The translations under genes were made by a program, and so were the position numbers. The notes beneath the pieces are model-generated. The model saw only the letters and a list, made by a program, of their open reading frames with translations. It did no database searches and was not told where the DNA came from. Shown piece after piece: positions 46,484-53,736 of a stretch of 64,000 nt of DNA (position 1 is the first letter of the stretch; every line of letters begins with the position of its first letter). Source of the stretch: an uncultured Alphaproteobacteria bacterium (lineage in GTDB: Bacteria > Pseudomonadota > Alphaproteobacteria > RF32 > CAG-239); the NCBI GenBank assembly GCA_944393685.1, contig CALYAW010000004.1, forward strand, positions 62,001 to 126,000, written 5' to 3'.

Positions 46484-47359
46484 TCATTTATCAGATTTTT
46501 CAAGCCCGAAAGTCGGAGGTACGATACCTTGAGAATTTTTTTCAAATTCAGCCACCATTTGTGTAACAGCCTCTTGAAAGGCTTTTCTATTATTTTCATC
46601 TTCCATGTAACGAGTGAGTTTTTGAGCGAGCATTTTGCGCTCGCGAGATAATTTTGATACGGCAATAAACATAGGAATTTGCCACAAAGTTTGTCGAGCA
46701 ACGGCAATTTGTTCTCGTAATCCCAGTTTAATAGCCTCAATCAATCCGAAATAATGACTAACGAGAATATAGTCAACTTTTTTGGTAAAAAGTTTTTCAA
46801 ACATTTCATAAGAAGAATCAACGCTTTCAATATTAAATTGTTTAAGTTGTTCATTGATATAATCGCTGTATACTTCATGAGCAATTTTTACGCCTTTAAG
46901 TTTGCGCAAATCATCAGTTGATTTAACTTCATTAACCCTGTTGGGCAACATAAAAATCGTGATAGGATTATTAATAGCGGCAGGATAGATTAGTTCTAAA
47001 CCTCTGTAGGTCTCGGTTTGGTGATAGGCGCCGAAGAGGACATCAACTTCGCCTTTTCGGACTTCTTGTACCAAAGTTGGATAGTCTTTTTTCTGAAGAT
47101 CGTAAAAAACACGCAGATTATTTTCTTTAGCCAATGTTTCGAACATAGGCTGAAAGATTGAAGTAAATTTTCCGTATATTTTTTCATCAGGATGTTCCAC
47201 AAAACCGAAAGGAGCATAATCAATAAATCCGGTAATATGAATATCGCGTCGTTTTTGAGGATGCTTGTCTTCATAACGCACAAAAGCTTTGGCAGTTATA
47301 GAGGTTCCAATCAAGAATACAATTGCCAAAAACCACAATCCGAATTTAGTTTTTTTCAT
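46484..47359 (-). CDS. Periplasmic solute-binding protein, family 3
   Basis: 291 residues from the ATG giving a signal peptide MKKTKFGLWFLAIVFLIGTSITAKA (cleavage about residue 25). SBP_bac_3 features: HITGFIDYAPFGFVEHPDEKIYGKF at the start, QEVRKGEVDVLFGAYHQTETYRGLEL, LKGVKIAHEVYSDYINEQL and a late MFEKLFTKKVDYILVSHYFG. Such proteins usually bind amino acids for an ABC importer, but no permease or ATPase genes accompany it, so it may be a sensor-associated or orphan binder. Confidence 0.85.
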   Translation of the reverse strand: MKKTKFGLWFLAIVFLIGTSITAKAFVRYEDKHPQKRRDIHITGFIDYAPFGFVEHPDEKIYGKFTSIFQPMFETLAKENNLRVFYDLQKKDYPTLVQEVRKGEVDVLFGAYHQTETYRGLELIYPAAINNPITIFMLPNRVNEVKSTDDLRKLKGVKIAHEVYSDYINEQLKQFNIESVDSSYEMFEKLFTKKVDYILVSHYFGLIEAIKLGLREQIAVARQTLWQIPMFIAVSKLSRERKMLAQKLTRYMEDENNRKAFQEAVTQMVAEFEKNSQGIVPPTFGLEKSDK

Positions 47360-47459
47360 AATTCCTAATCCCAAAATATTTACGATTAAGTAACTTAATT
47401 TTGTTATTATAATAACGAAATATTGTTAAAAAAGTTTTTATTTTAGGAATTGAATTCAG

Positions 47460-47822
47460 ATGAACATCTCACAAAGTTATGCACAAAATGACATGTCAGG
47501 CATGGGTCAATCTGAGCTTGAGAGCAGGGCATTGATACGCACGGCCTCGTCATTAAACCAAATAAAAGAGCATTGGGAAGAGTGCAAAGGTGAGCTGGAT
47601 GAAGCATTAGAAAAAAATCGCAAATTATGGACAATAATAGCGGCAGCAATGAGTGATGCCGATTGTCCGCAGCCGCAAGAAGTTAAGAAGAATATATTAA
47701 ATCTTGCCATGTTTGTTTTCCAAAGAACTATGGATATATCAGCAGATCCGGATCCCAAAAAACTTGATATTCTAATCAATATCAACATGAATATAGCCAA
47801 AGGTTTGTCAGGCAACGCCTAG
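47460..47822 (+). CDS. flaF: Flagellar regulator FlaF
   Basis: FlaF promotes flagellin synthesis and secretion in alphaproteobacteria, opposing FlbT. 120 residues, the family length. Diagnostic blocks: SELESRALIRTASSLNQIKEHW, ELDEALEKNRKLWTIIAAAMSDADCPQP and NLAMFVFQRTMDISADPDPKKLDILININMNIAKGL. No flagellin, flbT or other flagellar gene lies in this 64 kb window, so the gene is orphaned here. Divergent from the binding-protein gene. Confidence 0.93.
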   Translation: MNISQSYAQNDMSGMGQSELESRALIRTASSLNQIKEHWEECKGELDEALEKNRKLWTIIAAAMSDADCPQPQEVKKNILNLAMFVFQRTMDISADPDPKKLDILININMNIAKGLSGNA

Positions 47823-47828
47823 GTTGAG

Positions 47829-48041
47829 CTACATTCTGGTTTCCATATTAGGGTATTGTTTAAGGCGTATTTTATTAGAACCGATATGAAAAAATTTTTC
47901 AGAAGGTTTTAAATAGCGCCTGTTATCCCAATTTTCGATTATTCTGGAAATGATTTTTCCTTGTTTTGGCGTGCCGATGTTGGCATAATTAATCAAGGTT
48001 AAATCATTGAGACAGCTTTTTGTTATATCTGAGTGAAGCAT
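47829..48041 (-). CDS. Small hypothetical protein
   Basis: 70 residues, not recognised. AAGGAG seven bases before the ATG is one of the best RBSs in the window, so translation is likely. Sequence: NDLTLINYANIGTPKQGKIISR then IIENWDNRRYLKPSEKFFHIGSNKIRL; soluble, basic, no signal peptide. The pattern suggests a small nucleic-acid- or ribosome-associated protein but nothing firm. Convergent with flaF (six bases between stops) and just upstream of tRNA-Leu. Confidence 0.55.
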   Translation of the reverse strand: MLHSDITKSCLNDLTLINYANIGTPKQGKIISRIIENWDNRRYLKPSEKFFHIGSNKIRLKQYPNMETRM

Positions 48042-48173
48042 GGCTTTTCTCCTTAAGTAATAAAAAAGATATAATAAAAAATATTTTTGATTAAAGGTTT
48101 CTTATATCCATTGGTCATATAAATCTTTGATTAATAAAGAATGTGAAAAAATAAAAATATTGGAAAAAAACTG

Positions 48174-48202
48174 TTGACGAATACATATAAATATATTATT
48201 TA
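48174..48202 (+). promoter_or_regulatory. Candidate promoter of tRNA-Leu
   Basis: TTGACG at 48174-48179 followed by an AT-rich stretch with TATTAT-like -10 candidates at 14 to 17 bases, ending about 20 bases before the tRNA. Confidence 0.4.
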
Positions 48203-48220
48203 TCGTTGCAGAAATTTGAT

Positions 48221-48309
48221 GGGGGTATGGCGGAACTGGTAGACGCGCTAGACTCAAAATCTTGTGGGTTCACTCCCGTGTCAGTTCGAGTCTGACTACC
48301 CCTACCAAT
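48221..48309 (+). tRNA. tRNA-Leu (CAA)
   Basis: 89-base class II tRNA with encoded CCA. Acceptor GGGGGTA pairs with TACCCCT (one G-U). Anticodon loop CTCAAAA gives CAA. Variable arm of leucine length; T arm contains AGTTCGAGTCT. Confidence 0.97.
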
Positions 48310-48317
48310 CAAAGTCC

Positions 48318-48350
48318 TTGCAACTCAGTATGTTGCAAGGCTTTTTTTAT
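48318..48350 (+). terminator. Terminator of tRNA-Leu
   Basis: CCTTGCAAC and GTTGCAAGG around a seven-base loop, followed by CTTTTTTT. Immediately after the tRNA and before the convergent MATE gene. Confidence 0.92.
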
Positions 48351-48360
48351 GGATAGAACG

Positions 48361-49686
48361 TTATACTTTAACGGCCAGTTTTCGTTTTTTAGCAAAGTAA
48401 TAATAGGTGATAAAAGAGAGGGGAATATTATAGTAATGCTCACAGCTCCAGCACCATAGTAAATCAGAACGCAAATGAATCACCGTATACCAAACAGCAA
48501 AAACATATATCCCCAAACAAAACAATTCTATATTCATGCCAAGTTTTGTTCGTCCACTTCCAGAAATCGTACTAAGCAGGATCATTCCCGGAACCAACGT
48601 TAAATATGTGCTGAGCATCATAATGTATGGCGGCAAAATACCTTTGGTCAATTGGGAGTCGTTTGTATAAACGGCGACTACAGGTTTATAAGCAAATAAA
48701 AGTAAAATAACCAAGGGGATACCCATGGCATACGCCATTTTAATAATGCGCATGACAGTAGGGCGTATTTCTTGAATGCGCTTGCATCCGATAAGATTAC
48801 TGGTTAGAGAATTTGCCGTCGCACTGAGAGCACCGACAATCATGAAGATTAAGGAACTGATGCTACGCAAAATATTGGATATCGCCAGCTCTTTTTCTCC
48901 CAAATTTTCAATTGCAATCAAAAAGAACAACCATGTAGCAAGACTGACAATTGATTGCATGGTTGTCCAAAAAGAAAGATTAAAAATTTCGGTAAGAAGT
49001 TTTTTATTCCACCATCTTATTTTTTTGAAGCCAAACGTTTGCCAATCTAGCTTAAAAACGATATAGATAATAAAAAACAAAACAGATACGGCTTCGGCAG
49101 CGACCGATGCGTAAGCAGAACCAGCAATGCCTAATTTAGGCATTCCGAGGTTTCCGAAAATAAGGCCATAATCCAGAATAATGTTGGATAATAACATACA
49201 TAAAGCATTATAGGTTAAAACTTTTGTAATTGTAATTCCCACAAAAAAAGCTCTGAAGTTAACAATAATAAAAGAAAAGAGCAGCCCCCACACACGAGGA
49301 TTAACATAATCAAGAGTGGCTTCAAGCACTTTGGAAGAAGAAATAAAAGTAGCTAAAAGAGGGCGAGAAAACAAATGTGTTAAGATTACCAATATTGCAG
49401 CGGTAAACAGCAAGAAAAAAGAACTCTGATAGAAAACATCAGCAATTTTGTTACAATTATTCTCGCCGTGCCGCCTGGCAATAATAATCTGAACACCGGT
49501 GCTGAAACCGTGCCCGAGCATAAATAAAACAATATAAAAAACACCTCCCAAAGCAGAGGCGCCAAGCTCAATCTCTCCCAAATGCCCAAGAAAAACAGTA
49601 TCTGTCATTCCAATTAATTGATGAATAATTAATCCGGCTAGAATAGGAGCGGCAACTTGCCATATGTTTTTATACGAATAGACCAT
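48361..49686 (-). CDS. MATE-family efflux transporter
   Basis: Cation-coupled exporter of drugs or metabolites. 441 residues with twelve membrane segments in two halves. N-terminal motif LAGLIIHQLIGMTDTVFLGHLGEIELGASALG; second half NLSFWTTMQSIVSLATWLFFL and NILRSISSLIFMIVGALSATANSLT. Closer in look to NorM-type than to the DinF branch. The C-terminal tail from LRSDLLWCWSCEHYYNI is unusual, but no alternative reading frame continues the usual pattern, so no frameshift is inferred. Confidence 0.88.
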   Translation of the reverse strand: MVYSYKNIWQVAAPILAGLIIHQLIGMTDTVFLGHLGEIELGASALGGVFYIVLFMLGHGFSTGVQIIIARRHGENNCNKIADVFYQSSFFLLFTAAILVILTHLFSRPLLATFISSSKVLEATLDYVNPRVWGLLFSFIIVNFRAFFVGITITKVLTYNALCMLLSNIILDYGLIFGNLGMPKLGIAGSAYASVAAEAVSVLFFIIYIVFKLDWQTFGFKKIRWWNKKLLTEIFNLSFWTTMQSIVSLATWLFFLIAIENLGEKELAISNILRSISSLIFMIVGALSATANSLTSNLIGCKRIQEIRPTVMRIIKMAYAMGIPLVILLLFAYKPVVAVYTNDSQLTKGILPPYIMMLSTYLTLVPGMILLSTISGSGRTKLGMNIELFCLGIYVFAVWYTVIHLRSDLLWCWSCEHYYNIPLSFITYYYFAKKRKLAVKV

Positions 49687-49758
49687 ATTAACCACTTTTT
49701 ATCTCTATTGAGTTATATAATTTATATTGATAAATATCAAGCATGCAAGGTGTTTCTG

Positions 49759-51009
49759 ATGCGAAATATATGGAATATGATTACTGTTTTTTTCTCATTA
49801 TTTAACAGTTGTGATAGATGGTTAAAGCAAGGGAACAAATATTATCTTAACGGCCGATATGAACAAGCCCTGAAATATTATCAAAAGATCTTAAAAAAAT
49901 ATCCCTATCATATATCTGCGTTGTGTAATCAGGGAAATATTTTTTTATTAAAAAAAAATTATAGAGCAGCGTTGATAGATGCAAAAAAAATAATAACAAA
50001 ATTTCCAGGACAAGAATGTGGGTGGTCATTATACGGAAAAATACATCTTGAAACCGAAAACTTTGAAGATGCGCAAACAGCGTTTAACAAGGCAATAAGC
50101 ATAGCGCCGCACGACTTTTGGAATTGGAATTATTTATCCCAGGCACTACAAAAAAACGGACATGAAAAAGAAGCCTTGGAAGCAGCATATAGGGCTGTTG
50201 AATTAAGCAAAGGAGAAGATTCTCAGCATCTGAATTTGTCCTATGCCATATATGAAATTTCAAGTGAAAAAGGCAAAGACATCGTTCTTCCGATTGTTTC
50301 AAAATGGCAAAAGAAATATAGCAAAAATCCAATAGTGGAACAAAGTGTTGCATCTTTATTTCATGATAGAAATCATATTTCTTGCGATCCTGTATATATT
50401 GAAAAAGTTTTTGATAATTTTGCTTCTGAGTTTGATGAGATTCTATCGTCGTTATCATATAGTTCCCCACAACGAATTGCAGAAATAATCAAAAAAAATA
50501 TGTGCATAGATTCAACATACAAATATAAGATTCTTGATCTTGGTTGTGGAACAGGATTATGCGGCAAGGCAATTGATTCTCTTTTTAAAAAACGAGAACT
50601 GTGTGGTATAGATTTGTCGACATTCATGCTGGCAGAAGCTCGTCACAAAGGAGTGTATAATCATCTTGAAAAAGCAGAAATAAAAGAATATTTAAGCACG
50701 GCAAAAACATTGTATAATATAGTTATTTCTGCAGATGTTTTGACATATTTCGGACAATTGGAAGATGTGTTTTTAGGAGTCTTTTCAATATTACTAGAGG
50801 GAGGTTTTTTTGTTTTTTCCGTCACACAAAATATTGAAGACGAACAAGACTTTTTTTTGCATGCATCGGGGCGTTTTTCTCACACGAAAAACTACATAGA
50901 AACAACGTTAAAAAACAGCGGATTCCATAACATTATTTTTGAGGATTCTTTTTTGCGCAAAGAGGGCGAAAAAGATGTCCTTGGTTGGATAATTTTTGCT
51001 CAAAAATAA
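49759..51009 (+). CDS. TPR-repeat methyltransferase
   Basis: 416 residues from the ATG with AAGG eight bases upstream. N-terminal hydrophobic stretch (about 3-15), then three to four TPR units (about 20-165, e.g. GNKYYLNGRYEQALKYYQKIL, DAQTAFNKAISIAPHDFWNW), then a class I SAM methyltransferase from about residue 225 with LDLGCGTGLCGKAI as the SAM-binding motif and later VVISADVLTYFG-type acidic motif. The layout (FIDNFASEFDEIL-like VFDNFASEFDEILSSL between) matches uncharacterised TPR-plus-methyltransferase proteins of alphaproteobacteria. Substrate unknown; could be a protein or glycan. Confidence 0.82.
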   Translation: MRNIWNMITVFFSLFNSCDRWLKQGNKYYLNGRYEQALKYYQKILKKYPYHISALCNQGNIFLLKKNYRAALIDAKKIITKFPGQECGWSLYGKIHLETENFEDAQTAFNKAISIAPHDFWNWNYLSQALQKNGHEKEALEAAYRAVELSKGEDSQHLNLSYAIYEISSEKGKDIVLPIVSKWQKKYSKNPIVEQSVASLFHDRNHISCDPVYIEKVFDNFASEFDEILSSLSYSSPQRIAEIIKKNMCIDSTYKYKILDLGCGTGLCGKAIDSLFKKRELCGIDLSTFMLAEARHKGVYNHLEKAEIKEYLSTAKTLYNIVISADVLTYFGQLEDVFLGVFSILLEGGFFVFSVTQNIEDEQDFFLHASGRFSHTKNYIETTLKNSGFHNIIFEDSFLRKEGEKDVLGWIIFAQK

Positions 51010-51011
51010 AT

Positions 51012-51042
51012 AAAAAAAACTCCGCGAATAAGCGGAGTTTTT
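51012..51042. terminator. Bidirectional terminator
   Basis: AAACTCCGC, loop of six, GCGGAGTTTTT, with an A tract on the other side, so it can act on both strands between the methyltransferase and DUF2934 genes. Confidence 0.9.
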
Positions 51043-51067
51043 ATCAATGAAAACCTTCAGTCAAAAA

Positions 51068-51322
51068 TTACTTAGAAGACTTTTTTGCACTTGAAGAAGA
51101 TTTTGCAGAACTGGCAGATTTCTTAGAGCTGCAAGACTTTTTAGAAGCGCAGGATTTGCTGCTTGAAGAAGCCTTTTTGCTGCAAGAAGATTTGTTGCAG
51201 TTATTAGAAAGCTGCTCAATAGCCAAAGACCAAAAATATTCATTTTGACCATTGGGGCAACCGGCATTTTGCCAGAGATAATATGCAGCTTCTTGAATGT
51301 ATTTTTCATTCATTTTATTCAT
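51068..51322 (-). CDS. DUF2934 protein with Ser/Lys/Cys-rich tail
   Basis: 84 residues. Residues 5-38 (NEKYIQEAAYYLWQNAGC and PNGQNEYFWSLAIEQL) match DUF2934, a short helical domain of unknown function. The remaining 45 residues are a low-complexity tail built of S, K, A and C (KKASSSSKSCASKKSCSSKK and repeats thereof). The tail is basic and cysteine-bearing, as in nucleic-acid-binding tails. GGAG eight bases before the ATG. A second open frame shifted by one base covers the same DNA but does not preserve DUF2934. Confidence 0.8.
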   Translation of the reverse strand: MNKMNEKYIQEAAYYLWQNAGCPNGQNEYFWSLAIEQLSNNCNKSSCSKKASSSSKSCASKKSCSSKKSASSAKSSSSAKKSSK

Positions 51323-51359
51323 AATACTAACTCCAAATAAAGTTCGGTAAACATTGACT

Positions 51360-51387
51360 AATATACAATCAAAAAATAATACGTCAA
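51360..51387 (-). promoter_or_regulatory. Promoter of the DUF2934 gene
   Basis: Minus strand TTGACG, 16-base spacer, TATATT, about 35 bases upstream of the ATG. The sequence also contains an ATTGAC/GTCAAT inverted repeat. Confidence 0.5.
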
Positions 51388-51446
51388 TAGCTAATGCACT
51401 AAAAAACTATTTTTCCAAAAAAAAATTGAAATTAAGGTTAAAAGAC

Positions 51447-51475
51447 TTGCATTTAAATTTATAAGAAATTATAGA
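51447..51475 (+). promoter_or_regulatory. Promoter of the glgB-glgX-malQ operon
   Basis: TTGCAT, 17-base spacer, TATAGA, about 57 bases upstream of the glgB ATG. Confidence 0.45.
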
Positions 51476-51531
51476 TAAATCATACAGAGTAGTATCTCTG
51501 AATTATGTTGTAAAATTTAAGGAATTTGTAT

Positions 51532-53724
51532 ATGCCAAACTTATTGTCTAAAGAAGAAATGGAAGCTGTCATAAACGGTGATCACGGTAATGTTTTTGCG
51601 GTTCTTGGAATACACAAAAACAAAGGCAGCAAAGAGGTTTTTATTCGCACCTATCAACCTCATTCAAAGAGTGTTGAATTATTAGATTATGATAATAATT
51701 CCTTAGGTTATTTTACAAAAATTGATGAGCGTGGTTTTTATCAAATAGAGCTCGGAATAAGAGAGAATTTTCCATATAAATTTCGCATAGAAAACGATCT
51801 TGGTGTTAAATATGAGGCCGAGGATCCATATCGTTTTCCATCCATACTCGGCGATATGGATATTTATCTTTTGGCAGAAGGCAATCATCTTGAAATGTAC
51901 AAAAAACTGGGAGCGCATCCGATAGAAATAAATGGGGTGAGAGGAGTCAGTTTTGCGGTATGGGCGCCTAATGCCAAACGCGTGAGTGTGGTCGGAAATT
52001 TCAATAATTGGGATGGTCGCGTCAATGTTATGCGTAAACATCCGACGTGTGGCGTGTGGGATATTTTTATTCCCGGCATTTATGAAAATGAAATATACAA
52101 ATATGAAATAAAAGCACAGGATAATGCAATTATAGTTAAAGCAGATCCATTGGCATTTTATTCTGAAAAAAGACCAAACACCGCATCGGTAGTTTATGAT
52201 ATTAATCACTACAATTGGAATGATGCTGGGTGGATGAATTATCGAGAAGAATATAATTCTTTTGATAAGCCGATGTCCATTTATGAGGTGCATCTTGGCT
52301 CATGGCGCCGCAAAGAAAATAACGACTACATGAGCTATCGCGAATTGGCGGATACATTGGTTCCGTATGTTGTTAATATGGGTTTTACGCATGTTGAGTT
52401 TTTACCTTTAACGGAGCATCCGTTTGACGGTTCTTGGGGCTATCAGGTTGTGGGGATGTTTGCACCGACCAGTCGTTTTGGAACACCGGATGATTTTCGT
52501 TATTTAATTGATAAATTTCACCAAGCGGGAATTTCTGTTATCATGGACTGGGTTCCGGCGCATTTCCCCAAAGACGGACATGGTTTGAATGAGTTTGACG
52601 GAACACATCTGTATGAGCATGCGGATCCCCGCAAAGGAGAACATACGGATTGGGGTACAAAAATATATAATTATGGTCGAACCGAAGTTATGAATTTTTT
52701 GTGCGCTAGCGCAATATTTTGGCTCAAGGAATATCATATAGACGGTCTGCGAGTTGATGCGGTTGCCTCCATGCTTTATCTGGATTATTCTCGCAAAAAC
52801 GGAGAGTGGATTCCCAACATATATGGCGGCAACGAAAACATAGAAGCCATAGCCTTTTTGCGTCGCATGAATGAGCTGGCTTATTCTCAAACCAAAGGAG
52901 CCGTTACAATAGCAGAAGAGTCAACGGCATGGCCGATGGTTTCTCGCCCGACCACGATGGGAGGATTAGGCTTTGGTTATAAATGGAATATGGGCTGGAT
53001 GAATGATACGCTCAAATATATCTCGCACGAGCCGGTGCATCGAAAATATCATCATGGCATGCTGACATTTGGTTTGCTCTATGCTTTTAATGAGAACTTT
53101 ATCTTGCCGATATCTCATGATGAAGTTGTTCATGGTAAAGGCTCGATGTTGTCCAAGATGCCCGGAGATGAGTGGCAAAAGTTTGCAAATTTGCGAGCAT
53201 ATTATGGATTTATGTATACACATCCGGGAAAAAAACTATTATTTATGGGGTGTGATTTTGGTCAAGATTGGGAGTGGAATGCCGAAGAAGGATTGCGTTG
53301 GTTTTTGTTGGATTATCCGATGTATCGCGGTATGCAAAACTGTGTAAGAGATCTCAATTTGATGTATAAAGGCAATGCGCCTTTATACCAACAGGATTTT
53401 GATTATCGAGGCTTTGAATGGATAGACCATTCCAATTCTGACGAAAGTATAATTTCCTATATGCGCAAAGGTTATGATCCGAGTGATTATCTGATAGTGA
53501 TATCCAACTTTACGCCAGTTGTCAGAGAGGAATATCGTTGTGGTGTAAATGAAAATTGCGCATATCAAGAAATTTTTAACAGTGATGATGTAAACTACTG
53601 GGGAAGCGGCGTTAAGAATGAAGGAATGATGCACGCTGAGAACATAGAGTGGAATTGTAAGCCCCTGTCAATAAAATTGAGAGTTCCGCCACTGGCGACA
53701 ATAGTCTTAAAACCGATAAGATAA
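51532..53724 (+). CDS. glgB: 1,4-alpha-glucan branching enzyme GlgB
   Basis: Introduces alpha-1,6 branches into glycogen. 730 residues from the ATG with AAGGA eight bases upstream. Domains: N-terminal CBM48 pair (about 10-215), GH13 barrel, C-terminal beta domain. Catalytic triad by position: Asp409 in GLRVDAVASMLYLDY, Glu462 in TIAEESTAWP, Asp530 in PISHDEVVHGKGS. Other signatures: FAVWAPNAKRVSVVGNFNNWDG and LPLTEHPFDGSWGYQ. First gene of glgB-glgX-malQ; 12 bases to glgX. Confidence 0.98.
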   Translation: MPNLLSKEEMEAVINGDHGNVFAVLGIHKNKGSKEVFIRTYQPHSKSVELLDYDNNSLGYFTKIDERGFYQIELGIRENFPYKFRIENDLGVKYEAEDPYRFPSILGDMDIYLLAEGNHLEMYKKLGAHPIEINGVRGVSFAVWAPNAKRVSVVGNFNNWDGRVNVMRKHPTCGVWDIFIPGIYENEIYKYEIKAQDNAIIVKADPLAFYSEKRPNTASVVYDINHYNWNDAGWMNYREEYNSFDKPMSIYEVHLGSWRRKENNDYMSYRELADTLVPYVVNMGFTHVEFLPLTEHPFDGSWGYQVVGMFAPTSRFGTPDDFRYLIDKFHQAGISVIMDWVPAHFPKDGHGLNEFDGTHLYEHADPRKGEHTDWGTKIYNYGRTEVMNFLCASAIFWLKEYHIDGLRVDAVASMLYLDYSRKNGEWIPNIYGGNENIEAIAFLRRMNELAYSQTKGAVTIAEESTAWPMVSRPTTMGGLGFGYKWNMGWMNDTLKYISHEPVHRKYHHGMLTFGLLYAFNENFILPISHDEVVHGKGSMLSKMPGDEWQKFANLRAYYGFMYTHPGKKLLFMGCDFGQDWEWNAEEGLRWFLLDYPMYRGMQNCVRDLNLMYKGNAPLYQQDFDYRGFEWIDHSNSDESIISYMRKGYDPSDYLIVISNFTPVVREEYRCGVNENCAYQEIFNSDDVNYWGSGVKNEGMMHAENIEWNCKPLSIKLRVPPLATIVLKPIR

Positions 53725-53736
53725 AAAGGAAAACAC

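Noticed and set aside
46411..46740. Open frame on the minus strand between GST and binding-protein genes
   Set aside because: Overlaps the binding-protein gene in another frame, no RBS or homology.
48361..48470. Possible frameshift at the MATE C-terminus
   Set aside because: The tail looks atypical, but both other frames hit stops quickly and the reading frame itself ends normally.
51061..51309. Alternative 82-codon frame over the DUF2934 gene
   Set aside because: Shifted by one base; it has no family match, whereas the other frame encodes a clear DUF2934 domain.
51703..52293. A 196-codon open frame antisense to glgB
   Set aside because: Lies fully inside glgB, no RBS, biased composition; shadow of the real gene.
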